Below, piece after piece: positions 17,520 to 27,385 of a stretch of DNA of 64,000 bases (position 1 is its first letter; each line of letters begins with the position of its first letter). Origin of the DNA: Allobogoriella deserti (lineage in GTDB: Bacteria > Actinomycetota > Actinomycetes > Actinomycetales > Actinomycetaceae); assembly GCF_042680605.1 (NCBI RefSeq), contig NZ_JBHUEE010000009.1, positions 1 to 64,000 of the forward strand, read 5' to 3'. A model generated the notes under the pieces. The model searched no databases. It was not told the origin of the DNA and was given only the letters and a program-made list of their open reading frames with translations. The position numbers and the translations under genes were made by a program.

Positions 17520-18556
17520 ACGGTCCTCCCGGTGCGCTGGCCGCGCGCGAGCAGATACAGCAGGTACGGCGCCCCGACGAGACCGGTGACGATGCCGACC
17601 GGGACGCTCATGGGGAACAGGTGCTCGCCGACGAGCGCGGCGGCCAGCACCAACGCGGCGCCGACGAGCGCGCTGGGGACCAGAGCCAGTCCCCCGCCAG
17701 GTGCGAGGCGTCGGGCAACCGGGGCAGAGACGAAGGCGACGAAGGCGACCGGGCCGGCGAACGCCGTGCCGACGGCGGCGAGCGCCACGGCCAGGGCCAG
17801 CGCGCCGAGCCGCGTGGTCTCTGCGGGCACCCCCAGCCCGCCCGCGGTCTCGTCGCCGAGCTGCATGATGCGCACCCGCGGGGACACGGCGGCGACGGCC
17901 GGCAGCAGCACGGCGAGGGCGAGGACGAGCAGGCCGACCTCCGACCAGTCGGGCGTACCGAGACTGCCGACCATCCACACCAGAGCCTCGCGCACGTCGT
18001 TGACGTCGGCGCGGGAGACCAGGTACGCGAGGGCGGCCTGGACGGCGAAGGCGACGCCGACGCCGATGAGCACGAAGCGGTAGCCGCTGACACCGTCGCT
18101 CCAGGCGAGGACATAGATGGCGACCGCGGCGGCGAACGCCCCGACGAGAGCGGCGAGCGAGATCGCGGCACCGCCGAGGGAGAGCACCAAGATGCCCGTG
18201 GCCGCGGCCAGCGAGGCGCCACCGCTCACGCCGAGGATGTCCGGGCTGGCGAGCGGATTGCGCAGCACGGTCTGGAACAGGCCGCCGGCCACCCCGAACG
18301 CGGCACCCACCGCGGCGCCGAGCGCGGCGGCGGGCAACCGGAGCCGGAAGATGGTGAACTCTCCGTCGCCGCGGCCGGTCAACGTGGCGAGGATCTCGCC
18401 GGCGGACATGTCGTTGCCAACGGCCAGGTGCGCCCAGACCAGCGCGAGGACCGCGAGGCTGAGCACCGCCGTCAGGCGACGGGAACGCGGCGGCCGCCAC
18501 CGCACCGGCGCGGCAGGTCTCGCAGGACTACGGGTGAGGGTCGGCGTCGTCATCAC
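17516..18556 (-). CDS. Iron-siderophore ABC transporter permease (FecCD family), second subunit
   Basis: This 346-residue FecCD/BtuC-like permease has about nine to ten hydrophobic segments after a basic, proline-rich N-terminal tail. It contains the family block RLPAAALGAAVGAAFGVAG and NPLASPDILGVSGGAS. It pairs with the upstream permease to form the membrane channel. Start choice is between GTG 18556 (GTGA overlap with the preceding stop) and ATG 18553; the difference is one residue. Confidence 0.94.
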   Translation of the reverse strand: MMTTPTLTRSPARPAAPVRWRPPRSRRLTAVLSLAVLALVWAHLAVGNDMSAGEILATLTGRGDGEFTIFRLRLPAAALGAAVGAAFGVAGGLFQTVLRNPLASPDILGVSGGASLAAATGILVLSLGGAAISLAALVGAFAAAVAIYVLAWSDGVSGYRFVLIGVGVAFAVQAALAYLVSRADVNDVREALVWMVGSLGTPDWSEVGLLVLALAVLLPAVAAVSPRVRIMQLGDETAGGLGVPAETTRLGALALAVALAAVGTAFAGPVAFVAFVSAPVARRLAPGGGLALVPSALVGAALVLAAALVGEHLFPMSVPVGIVTGLVGAPYLLYLLARGQRTGRTV

Positions 18557-19602
18557 AGCCCCGACAACTTCACCCGGCGGACGATGGCGACCAGGACCGG
18601 GGCCCCGACGACGGCGACGAGGATCCCTGCCTCGAGCTCCCCGGGACGCACGACGAGTCGTCCGGCGACGTCCGCGGCGAGCAGCAGGATCGGCCCGATC
18701 AGCAGGGAGAACGGCAGGATGGCGCGGTAGTCCGGGCCCATGAGCGCGCGCGCCAGGTGCGGGACGACGAGTCCGACGAAGACGATCGGACCGGCGACCG
18801 CCGTCGCCGAACCGGCCAGCAGGACGACGGCCACCGCGGTGACGACACGCGCGAGCGCGAGATGCTGGCCCAGGCCCCGGGCGACGTCGTCGCCGAGGGC
18901 GAGCAGATTCAACGTGCGGCCGACGAGCAGCGCGAGGACCGCCCCGGCCAGCAGGAACGCGGCGAGGTCGGTGAGCGTCTCGGTACCACGCCCGGCGAGG
19001 GAGCCGACGGCCCAGCGCCGGTAGGCCTCGAGCGTGGTCCGATCGGTCAGCTGCATGAGGGTGATGAAGGAGGTGGCCCCGGCGGTGACGGCGGTGCCGG
19101 CCAGGGCGAGCTTGACCGGGGTCGCACCGTCGCGTCCCACCGCGCCGACGCCGTAGACGACGCCGGCGGCGACGGCGGCCCCACCGAGGGCGAACCAGAT
19201 GTAGCCCAGCGGGCTCGTGATGCCGAGCACCGTGACGGCGAGGACGACGCCGACCGACCCGCCGGCGTTGACGCCGAGGAGTCCGGGGTCGGCGAGCGGG
19301 TTGCGCGTGATGCCCTGCATGACGGCACCGGCCAGGCCCAGCGCGGCGCCGGCGGCGAGCCCGACGACGGTCCGCGGGATCCGCTGGTCCCAGACGACCG
19401 CGTGGTCGGGGTTGCCGGGCACCCGGTCGGCCAGGGCGGTGAACACGTCGGCCGGTGCGATATCGCGGGTGCCAAGGGCCAGGGAGGCGGCGGTGACCGC
19501 GGCGAGCGCGAGGACGCTGCCGACAAGGGCGAGGCTCCGGCGGCGGGCGTGCGCGGCCGTGATCGGCGGCGCCGCCTCCGGCGTGGTGCGGACGGCGGTC
19601 AT
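18553..19602 (-). CDS. Iron-siderophore ABC transporter permease (FecCD family), first subunit
   Basis: This 349-residue FecCD permease has conserved phrases RIPRTVVGLAAGAALGLAG and NPLADPGLLGVNAGGS, and GPIVFVGLVVPHLAR in the second half, the coupling region facing the ATPase. It begins 9 bases after the siderophore-interacting protein gene, so the five genes from 20619 to 15547 form one operon. Confidence 0.94.
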   Translation of the reverse strand: MTAVRTTPEAAPPITAAHARRRSLALVGSVLALAAVTAASLALGTRDIAPADVFTALADRVPGNPDHAVVWDQRIPRTVVGLAAGAALGLAGAVMQGITRNPLADPGLLGVNAGGSVGVVLAVTVLGITSPLGYIWFALGGAAVAAGVVYGVGAVGRDGATPVKLALAGTAVTAGATSFITLMQLTDRTTLEAYRRWAVGSLAGRGTETLTDLAAFLLAGAVLALLVGRTLNLLALGDDVARGLGQHLALARVVTAVAVVLLAGSATAVAGPIVFVGLVVPHLARALMGPDYRAILPFSLLIGPILLLAADVAGRLVVRPGELEAGILVAVVGAPVLVAIVRRVKLSGL

Positions 19603-19611
19603 GTTCGGCGG

Positions 19612-20619
19612 TCAGGCCGACTCGGCGCGCCCGGCGCGCCAGTAACCCATGAACGCGACGCGGCGCCGGCAGACCCCGATCTCGGAGACGAGGAGGCGGC
19701 GCAGGGTCTTGATGGTGCCTGCCTCACCGGCGAACCAGGCGTAGAAGTCGCTCCCGCACCGCTCGCCGCCGCGGCTGCAGACGTCGTGCGGCAGGACCCG
19801 CACGACCGGCGAGTCCCAGAGGATCTCACTGTCCACGTCGACGTCCTCGAGGTCCTGCACGCCGATCCCGAGCGAGCGGCCAACGGTGGCCGAGTTCGCG
19901 TTGATCCACTCGCGCACCTCGGGAACCAGGGCCTCGCCATGCGGACGCGAACCGCGGGCGAGCCAGGTGATGGTGGCGTGGTCCGGCAGGTCGACGCCGA
20001 GGAAGTCGGCGGAGTCCGGAACCTCGACGAAGGCGCGGGCGCGACGGCCGGCGGGCAAGGTCTCGAGGATGGAGCAGATGGCCGGCACCGCCGTCTCGTC
20101 ACCGGCGAGGAGGAGCTCGGTGGCCGTGCCGGGCGACCAGTCGATGCCGACCATGGCCTCGCGCGAGCGGGCGTCCGGACCGACGAGGATCAGTTCGTCG
20201 CCCGCACGGGCGCGACCGGCCCACCGGGAGGCCGGGCCGACTTCACCGTGGCGGACCATGTCGATGTCGACCTCGGCGCGCTCCGGGCGGACGTCACGGA
20301 CCGTGTAGGTCCGGATCGGGGACCGTTCGGACTCAGGCAGATCCCGGTAACGGTGGTACCACGTGCCGTCCAGGATGGTGGCCTCGTCGTCGACGCCGAC
20401 GTCGCAGAGATGGCCATCGCTCTCCCGGGGCAGGACGAGCTTGACCCGCTGGTCGAGGCGATGGGTGCCGAACCACCGCAGGTCGGGACCGGTGAGCGTC
20501 ACCCGGACGAAGCTCCGGCTCAGCGGCTCGACCCGGGAGACGGCGACCGCGTACGGGCGGTAGGCGGGCCGGTCATCCTGAACGACCGCCGCAGCTGCGC
20601 GCGCCTCAGAGGTAAGCAT
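19612..20619 (-). CDS. Siderophore-interacting protein (FAD-dependent ferric reductase)
   Basis: SIP family proteins reduce ferric siderophores in the cytoplasm to release iron. The 335-residue product has an N-terminal FAD-binding barrel with RTYTVRDVR (RxYT motif) near residue 102 and a C-terminal NAD(P)H-binding SIP domain with LLLAGDETAVPAI near residue 168. It heads the uptake operon. The ATG at 20619 lies within a DtxR/IdeR-like box and lacks a Shine-Dalgarno, which fits initiation on a very short leader and iron repression. Confidence 0.93.
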   Translation of the reverse strand: MLTSEARAAAAVVQDDRPAYRPYAVAVSRVEPLSRSFVRVTLTGPDLRWFGTHRLDQRVKLVLPRESDGHLCDVGVDDEATILDGTWYHRYRDLPESERSPIRTYTVRDVRPERAEVDIDMVRHGEVGPASRWAGRARAGDELILVGPDARSREAMVGIDWSPGTATELLLAGDETAVPAICSILETLPAGRRARAFVEVPDSADFLGVDLPDHATITWLARGSRPHGEALVPEVREWINANSATVGRSLGIGVQDLEDVDVDSEILWDSPVVRVLPHDVCSRGGERCGSDFYAWFAGEAGTIKTLRRLLVSEIGVCRRRVAFMGYWRAGRAESA

Positions 20620-20656
20620 TGCCTCACCATATAACGTGACGAGGCCATGCCGTAAA
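20608..20656 (-). promoter_or_regulatory. Promoter with DtxR/IdeR-like iron box for the siderophore operon
   Basis: On the minus strand TTTACG (20656-20651) and TATATG (20633-20628) are separated by 17 bases. Just downstream TGAGGCAATGCTTACCTCT (20626-20608) matches 12 of 19 positions of the DtxR/IdeR consensus TTAGGTTAGGCTAACCTAA, including AGG, GCT and ACCT. It covers the expected transcription start and the SIP start codon, so an iron-loaded repressor would block the operon. Confidence 0.65.
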
Positions 20657-20735
20657 TAGCTGACCGCGAACTGCTCGCCAGATGGGACGCTGCCCCCGGT
20701 CGCGAGGCCGCTCGGACGGTGAGGACGTCAGGCTG

Positions 20736-21146
20736 TCAGGCTGCCAGGCGGAAGATCGGGATGATCCGACCCTGGGCCTTCTCCTCGTACTCGGCGAACC
20801 CGCTCGAGAACTGCTTGAAGCGCTCCCACATCGCGTCACGTTCGGGCCCTGTCACCTCGGTGACCGAGACGGGCACCGTCTCGACGGGGTCACCCGGGAC
20901 CTCGATGGTGAGCCGGTCCGCACGCCGCAGGGCGAAGACCCAGGCCGGGTGCCGCGGCGAGCCGCCGGCCGAGCCTGCGACGTGCCACGCGCCGTCCTGC
21001 TGCACCGCGGCGAGCGGCGTGACTCGTTCGGTGCCGTCCTTCTTGGGGACGTGGACGAGGACGAGGTTCGTGCCGAACCGCATGGGCTCGTTGACCTCGC
21101 CGCCGTTGGCGCGGAAGGTGTCGACGATCTGCTGGTTGAAGTCCAT
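20736..21146 (-). CDS. Nitroreductase/deazaflavin-dependent oxidoreductase family protein
   Basis: The 136-residue product resembles the small split-barrel DUF385/Ddn family that binds coenzyme F420 or related flavins. Supporting phrases are FRANGGEV near the N-terminus, GTNLVLVHVPKKDGTERVTPLAAVQQDG and GSAGGSPRHPAWVFAL. The gene stands alone between the siderophore operon and a kinase gene. Its stop codon lies in a duplicated GTCAGGCT octamer (20727-20742), giving a second TGA eight bases on. Cofactor is inferred from family only. Confidence 0.8.
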   Translation of the reverse strand: MDFNQQIVDTFRANGGEVNEPMRFGTNLVLVHVPKKDGTERVTPLAAVQQDGAWHVAGSAGGSPRHPAWVFALRRADRLTIEVPGDPVETVPVSVTEVTGPERDAMWERFKQFSSGFAEYEEKAQGRIIPIFRLAA

Positions 21147-21203
21147 GCCGGTGCAAGGATCGGCCGCCCCGGGACATTCCCGTGCCGGCGACCGGTGCGG
21201 TCC

Positions 21204-21890
21204 TCAGCCCTCTCGCCAGGAGACCACGACGTCGGCACGGTGCCGGGAGGCGGCGACCACCTCGGCGTTGGCCTGGTCGGATCGGTCCTCCCACTCGGCG
21301 GCCGCCTCGGGGCTGCGCCCGTGGGCGATGTGCCGGGCCACCAGACGGCGGCGCCGGGCGGTCTCGTCCACCTCGAGGTACCACGTCTCGTCGAGCAGGT
21401 CGCCGAGGCGGCGCCACGGCTCACGATCCAGCAGCAGGTAGTTACCCTCGGTCAGGACGACCGGGACATCGGCCGCGACCGCCACGGCGCCCGCGACCGG
21501 CTCTTCCAGGTGACGATCGAACGCGGGCGCGTACACCACCGGTGAGTCCGGCCGTTGGACGCGGATACGCCGGATGAGCGCGACGTACCCGTCGGCGTCG
21601 AAGGTGTCCGGGGCGCCCTTGCGATCGGCCCGGCCCAGCCGCTCGAGCTCTGCCTGCGCCAGGTGGTACCCGTCCATCCCGACGACGACACTGGCCAGAC
21701 CCGCGCGGGCAAGCGCGGCGGTGAGCGCACCGGTGACGGTGGACTTTCCCGCTCCGGGCGGGCCTGCCAGCCCGATGATGAGACGCCCAATCGCGCCGGG
21801 GACCGTGCCGGCGGCGCGGGCACGGTGGTCGCAGATACGGGCGACGAGGGCCTCGACGTCGTCGGGACCGGCGCTGAGGTGGTCGGTCAT
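21204..21890 (-). CDS. P-loop nucleoside/nucleotide kinase family protein
   Basis: The 228-residue product is a PRK/uridine-kinase-like P-loop kinase. Walker A is GLAGPPGAGKST near residue 41. GMDGYHLAQAEL and GAPDTFDADGY follow, typical of the YggC/pantothenate-kinase-like subgroup, and TEGNYLLLD is the Walker-B-like region. The substrate is not determined; sugars, nucleosides or pantothenate are possible in relatives. ATG at 21890 overlaps the trmH-type methyltransferase stop as ATGA, so the two are cotranslated. Confidence 0.85.
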   Translation of the reverse strand: MTDHLSAGPDDVEALVARICDHRARAAGTVPGAIGRLIIGLAGPPGAGKSTVTGALTAALARAGLASVVVGMDGYHLAQAELERLGRADRKGAPDTFDADGYVALIRRIRVQRPDSPVVYAPAFDRHLEEPVAGAVAVAADVPVVLTEGNYLLLDREPWRRLGDLLDETWYLEVDETARRRRLVARHIAHGRSPEAAAEWEDRSDQANAEVVAASRHRADVVVSWREG

Positions 21891-22774
21891 CGTTGGCTCC
21901 GTGCGGAGGCGTAGAGGAAGACGGTTGCAGCCGTGGCGAGGTTGAGCGACTCGGCCCGACCGTGGATGGGGACCCGGACCGCCGCGTCGCACCGCGCCCG
22001 GTCGGCCTCGCTGAGCCCGCGCGCCTCGTGACCGAAGACCCACGCGGTCGGCGCACCGAGGTCGGGGGCGACGAGCGCCGTGGCGGCCAGGTTGCCCGGA
22101 GCGCCGGCGAGATCGGCGGGTAGCCCGGCGAGCGCGGCTCGATCGAGGAGATCGTCGAGGTCCCACTCCCCTGCGCCGTCGGCGGCGAGCACGGTCAGGC
22201 CGGCGCGGCGCAGCACCGCGACCGTCTCGGCGAGGTCGGTGCCGGTGACGACCGGCAGGTGGAAGAGCGAGCCGGCGCTGGCCCGGACCACCTTGGGATT
22301 GGTGAGCTCGACGCTGCCGAGGCACAGGACGACGGCGTCGGCACCGGCCGCGTCGGCGGCTCGGATGACCGTCCCGGCGTTGCCCGGATCTGTGACCTCG
22401 GCCAGGACGGCGACCAGGCGCGCTCGCCCGCCGTCGTCGGACGGTTCGGTGAGGGAGGCCAGGGTGGGCGGCGCCGTCGGCATGTCCATCACGGCGAGGA
22501 CCCCCTGGGCGTCGGCGCTCATGGCACGCAGCACGTCCTCGCTCGCCTCGTGCAGGTACACGCCGGCCTCGCGGGCCGCGGTGGCGATGTCGTCGTGCCG
22601 TGCGGCGGCGCCCGGCGTGAGGTAGACGTCTCGGACCTGCCCGGCGGCGCACCGCACCGCCTCGCGCACCGCCTGCGGGCCCTCGGCGAGGTACTGCCGG
22701 TGCTTCTCACGCGCCGAACGCCCGGACAACCGTGCGATGCGACGGACCCGCTCGGCGCGGGGGTTGGTCAGCAT
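21887..22774 (-). CDS. TrmH family RNA 2'-O-methyltransferase
   Basis: This SpoU/TrmH-type methyltransferase of 295 residues methylates ribose in rRNA or tRNA using SAM. An N-terminal substrate-binding domain (residues 1 to 105, with EGPQAVREAV) precedes the knotted SPOUT domain: motif 1 NAGTVIRAADAAG, motif 2 VFGHEARGLSE, motif 3 IPIHGRAESLNLATAA in the form VPIHGRAESLNL. It sits just after rplT, a common actinobacterial neighbourhood. The start codon lies within the loop of a long hairpin (22711-22800). Confidence 0.93.
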   Translation of the reverse strand: MLTNPRAERVRRIARLSGRSAREKHRQYLAEGPQAVREAVRCAAGQVRDVYLTPGAAARHDDIATAAREAGVYLHEASEDVLRAMSADAQGVLAVMDMPTAPPTLASLTEPSDDGGRARLVAVLAEVTDPGNAGTVIRAADAAGADAVVLCLGSVELTNPKVVRASAGSLFHLPVVTGTDLAETVAVLRRAGLTVLAADGAGEWDLDDLLDRAALAGLPADLAGAPGNLAATALVAPDLGAPTAWVFGHEARGLSEADRARCDAAVRVPIHGRAESLNLATAATVFLYASARSQR

Positions 22775-22800
22775 CCAGCGGTGTCCGGGCGTTCGGGCGC
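22711..22800 (-). promoter_or_regulatory. Long inverted repeat enclosing the trmH start codon
   Basis: GCGCCGAACGCCCGGACA at 22711-22728 is complementary to 22782-22800 with a single extra base, and 14 central pairs are perfect (22715-22728 with 22782-22795). The loop of 53 bases contains the trmH ATG (22774). In the transcript from rplT this could close the start region or act as a processing or attenuation structure. Confidence 0.7.
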
Positions 22801-22808
22801 CGGCCGGC

Positions 22809-23189
22809 TCAGGCCGCGGGGGCGTTGACGTCCGCCGGGAGCGCCTTCTTGGCGGTCTCGACCAGACTGTTGAAGGCGGCGGTGTCGTTCACCGCGAGCT
22901 CGGCGAGCATGCGACGGTCAACCTCGACACCGGCGGCCTTGAGGCCCTGGATGAAGCGGTTGTAGGTCAGGCCCTCCGCGCGGACCGCGGCGTTGATGCG
23001 CTGGATCCACAGCTTGCGGAAGTCACCCTTGCGGGCGCGCCGGTCCCGGTAGGAGTAGGTGAACGAGTGGGTCACCTGCTCCTTGGCCTTGCGGTACAGC
23101 CGCGAACGCTGGCCCCGGTAGCCGGAGGCGCGGTCCAGGGTGGTGCGGCGCTTCTTCTGGGCGTTGACCGCCCGCTTGACGCGTGCCAC
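22809..23189 (-). CDS. rplT: 50S ribosomal protein L20
   Basis: L20 is an early-assembly 23S rRNA-binding protein and, in several bacteria, the autoregulator of infC-rpmI-rplT. The 126-residue product is highly basic with the hallmarks ARVKRAVNAQKKRR, ASGYRGQRSRLYRKAKEQ and LWIQRINAAVR. It has a GTG start with GGAG about 9 bases upstream, 28 bases after rpmI. Confidence 0.98.
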   Translation of the reverse strand: MARVKRAVNAQKKRRTTLDRASGYRGQRSRLYRKAKEQVTHSFTYSYRDRRARKGDFRKLWIQRINAAVRAEGLTYNRFIQGLKAAGVEVDRRMLAELAVNDTAAFNSLVETAKKALPADVNAPAA

Positions 23190-23217
23190 GTCTTCTCTCC
23201 TTCAGTCGGGGGCGGCG

Positions 23218-23412
23218 TTACTTGCCGAGCAGCTTCTTGATCTTCTTGACGTCGGCGGGGGCGACGTCCTGGTCCTGGGCCAGGCGGCGGGTGCGGCGGC
23301 TCGGCTTGTGCTCGAGGTAGTGGCGCGCGTTGGTCTGCTGGCGCCGCAACTTGCCGCTCCCGGTGGTCTTGAAGCGCTTCTTCGCACCGGAGTGCGTCTT
23401 GTTCTTCGGCAT
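23218..23412 (-). CDS. rpmI: 50S ribosomal protein L35
   Basis: L35 is a small 23S-binding ribosomal protein. The product is 64 residues, MPKNKTHSGAKKRFKTTGSGK at its start, with the usual basic composition and length. It lies 123 bases after infC and 28 bases before rplT in the classic operon. Confidence 0.98.
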   Translation of the reverse strand: MPKNKTHSGAKKRFKTTGSGKLRRQQTNARHYLEHKPSRRTRRLAQDQDVAPADVKKIKKLLGK

Positions 23413-23489
23413 GTTCGTCCCTCGTCGTGGTGCGCCCGCGGCGCACCGGTGTACTACCCGGGTGGTCCTCCCCGGGACGTCTTGCTGCC

Positions 23490-23508
23490 GGCCGCGCGGT
23501 GCGCGGCC
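23490..23508. other. Hairpin between infC and rpmI
   Basis: GGCCGCGC (23490-23497) and GCGCGGCC (23501-23508) form a perfect 8-bp stem with a 3-base loop in the infC-rpmI gap (23413-23535). There is no T-tract on the minus-strand side, so it is more likely a processing or stability element than a full terminator. Confidence 0.55.
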
Positions 23509-23535
23509 CTTCCCGCTTGTCTCAGGAGACGGGCG

Positions 23536-24138
23536 TCAGGCCTTCGCCTCGTCCCGCTCGGCCTTCTCGGCGCGCCGGGCCGCGCGCTCCTCGTCGCGGC
23601 GCTTGCGCTGCTCGTTCTTGGCCTCCGCCTTCTTCCGGTGGGGACCAATGACCATGGTCATGTTGCGTCCGTCCTGGCGGGGCGCCGACTCGACGGAGCC
23701 GAGCTCCGAGACGTCCTCCGCGAGACGCTGCAGCAGCCGCATGCCCATCTCAGGGCGGGACTGCTCGCGGCCGCGGAACATGATCATGACCTTGACCTTG
23801 TCGCCGCCCTTGAGGAAGCGCTCGACGTGACCCTTCTTGGTCTCGTAGTCGTGCGCATCGATCTTCAGGCGGAAACGGATCTCCTTGAGCACCGTGTTCG
23901 CCTGGTTGCGCCGGGCGTCACGGGCCTTCATCGCGGACTCGTACTTGTACTTGCCGTAGTCCATGAGGCGGGCCACCGGCGGGCGCGCGTTCGGCGCCAC
24001 CTCGACCAGGTCGAGGTCGGCGTCCTGCGCCACGCGCAGGGCGTCCTCGACCCGGACCACGCCGACCTGCTCACCGTCCGGCCCGACCAGCCGGACCTCC
24101 GGCACGCGGATCCGCTCGTTGATGCGGGGTTCGCTGAT
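23536..24138 (-). CDS. infC: Translation initiation factor IF-3, probable AUC start
   Basis: IF-3 binds the 30S subunit, checks start codon-anticodon pairing and blocks subunit joining. The 200-residue product begins at SEPRINERIRVPEVRLV, has the linker region MDYGKYKYESAMKARDARR and the C-terminal domain with RFRLKIDAHDYETKKGH, then a charged tail of alternating Lys, Arg and Glu. I place the start at the ATC codon 24138-24136: AGAAGGAG lies 6 bases upstream. No ATG fits, and the in-frame GTG at 24171 would add 11 residues without a comparable Shine-Dalgarno. A non-canonical start is how IF-3 represses its own synthesis in E. coli (AUU). Confidence 0.93.
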   Translation of the reverse strand: MSEPRINERIRVPEVRLVGPDGEQVGVVRVEDALRVAQDADLDLVEVAPNARPPVARLMDYGKYKYESAMKARDARRNQANTVLKEIRFRLKIDAHDYETKKGHVERFLKGGDKVKVMIMFRGREQSRPEMGMRLLQRLAEDVSELGSVESAPRQDGRNMTMVIGPHRKKAEAKNEQRKRRDEERAARRAEKAERDEAKA

Positions 24139-24508
24139 GCTGTGCTCCTTCTGCGTCGTCGTCTCGGCCACCGCGTCAGACGAAGAAGGCCTCCGTCGTG
24201 CGGTCGCACGCGGAGGCCTCGAAGGTCTGCGACGGGGGTGGCGTGGTGCCACCAACCGTCACGGCGAGGGCGAGCCCTCGCCTGACCTGTACCCGGCCTC
24301 TTCCCGCGGGGCGGTCGAGACCTAGGTGGGAGAATCTCCGCTTGCGTACCAGGGCGCGAGACCCTGGCCGGTCGATCCACCAGGCTAGCACGCGCGGGCT
24401 GTTCCGTCTCCGGCGCGGCCCCGTGGTCCGGGCCACAACCCCGTGTCCGGATCGCCCGCCACGAACTCATCGGTGGATCACCGAGGTCAACGTCCGGCAG
24501 CCCGGTCG
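24139..24508 (-). promoter_or_regulatory. infC leader and promoter region, hairpin-rich
   Basis: This 370-base gap between nadE and infC holds no supported gene. On the minus strand an extended -10 TGC-TAGCCT (TAGCCT at 24387-24382) predicts a start near 24375 and a leader of about 235 bases. The leader contains stem-loops at 24349-24367 (CCAGGG/CCCTGG), 24329-24339 (GGAGA/TCTCC), 24264-24281 (CGAGGG/CCCTCG) and 24188-24218. This looks like an r-protein-type regulatory leader. No good -35 was found. Confidence 0.55.
24188..24218 (-). terminator. Attenuator-like hairpin upstream of infC
   Basis: GGCCTCCG pairs with CGGAGGCC across 8 bp and the stem continues for 4 to 5 more pairs after a one-base bulge. 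On the minus strand the stem is followed by TTCTTCGTCT, a pyrimidine-rich tail resembling an intrinsic terminator. It ends 49 bases before the infC AUC start, so it could switch off the operon, for example in response to L20. Confidence 0.6.
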
Positions 24509-26566
<2,058 letters not shown>

Positions 26567-26578
26567 GGCGGCAGTCTC

Positions 26579-27385
26579 TCAGCTCTCCTCGGCCTCGACA
26601 GCCTGCGGTGCGAGCTCGAGCGAGTCCACCCGTTCACGGAAGGTGGGTTCCTCGGACAGCGCCTGGGACGCCCGCCCGAGTGCGTCGCGCAGCGCCTGGG
26701 CGTCAAGGCCGGGACGGACCGCGAGCCGCACCCGCAGCTCCGCCTTGCCACCGCGTTCCAGCCGCACGCCGACCAGCTCGGTGATCCCGCGCAGTGCCGA
26801 CACCGCGATCCCGGGCAGGTCCGGGTCGGCCCAGGAGGGGGTCCACTCCTCGCCCCGCCCCAACGCCCAGACGGCGGGCCGCGGAATGAGCACGGTGGGC
26901 TCGTTGCCCGGATCGAGGACGAGGAGGGAGTCGGCGTCCTGGACGGCGGACAGTGCGGCGCGGGTGGCCTCGACGGGAACCGGGCGGGCGGTCGCGTCCC
27001 ACGCGGCGAGGGTCCGGACACTGGAGAAGGCGGGGATCGCGGCCCTCCCGTCCGGTGTGCGCACGGACACCAGTGCGGCCGACGCCATCGCGTCACCGGT
27101 GCGATCACCCGAGCGGAACCGGGACACGGCGTGAGCGGCCACCGATCCGTCGTCCGCCTGACCCGGGTGCTCGTGGGCGACCACTGGCACCATGACCCGT
27201 GCTTGCCGTAGCGCCTCGACGACGGCGACGAGGCGGTCCGGTTCCGCCGTCGCCAGGGCGGCGGCGAGGGCAGGCTGGACCGATCCGTCGTCGCCGGCGA
27301 ACGGGTTGGGCGTCAGTTCGCGGCCCGCCCACGGCCGGCCGGCGGAGTCGGTGGCGTTGGCGGGATCGCGTCCTGGGTCGGTCAC
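26579..27385 (-). CDS. SseB family protein
   Basis: The 268-residue product has an SseB-type N-terminal domain: residues about 28 to 150 include ALATAEPDRLVAVVEALRQ, a VMVPVV strand, MASAALVSVRTPDGRAAIPAFSS and SVRTLAAWDATARPVPV. The C-terminal half resembles the enhanced-serine-sensitivity SseB C-domain. SseB proteins have no settled biochemical role in actinobacteria. GTG at 27385 overlaps the hisA stop as GTGA; upstream open frame is hisA shadow. Next to priA and infC is its usual actinobacterial position. Confidence 0.82.
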   Translation of the reverse strand: MTDPGRDPANATDSAGRPWAGRELTPNPFAGDDGSVQPALAAALATAEPDRLVAVVEALRQARVMVPVVAHEHPGQADDGSVAAHAVSRFRSGDRTGDAMASAALVSVRTPDGRAAIPAFSSVRTLAAWDATARPVPVEATRAALSAVQDADSLLVLDPGNEPTVLIPRPAVWALGRGEEWTPSWADPDLPGIAVSALRGITELVGVRLERGGKAELRVRLAVRPGLDAQALRDALGRASQALSEEPTFRERVDSLELAPQAVEAEES

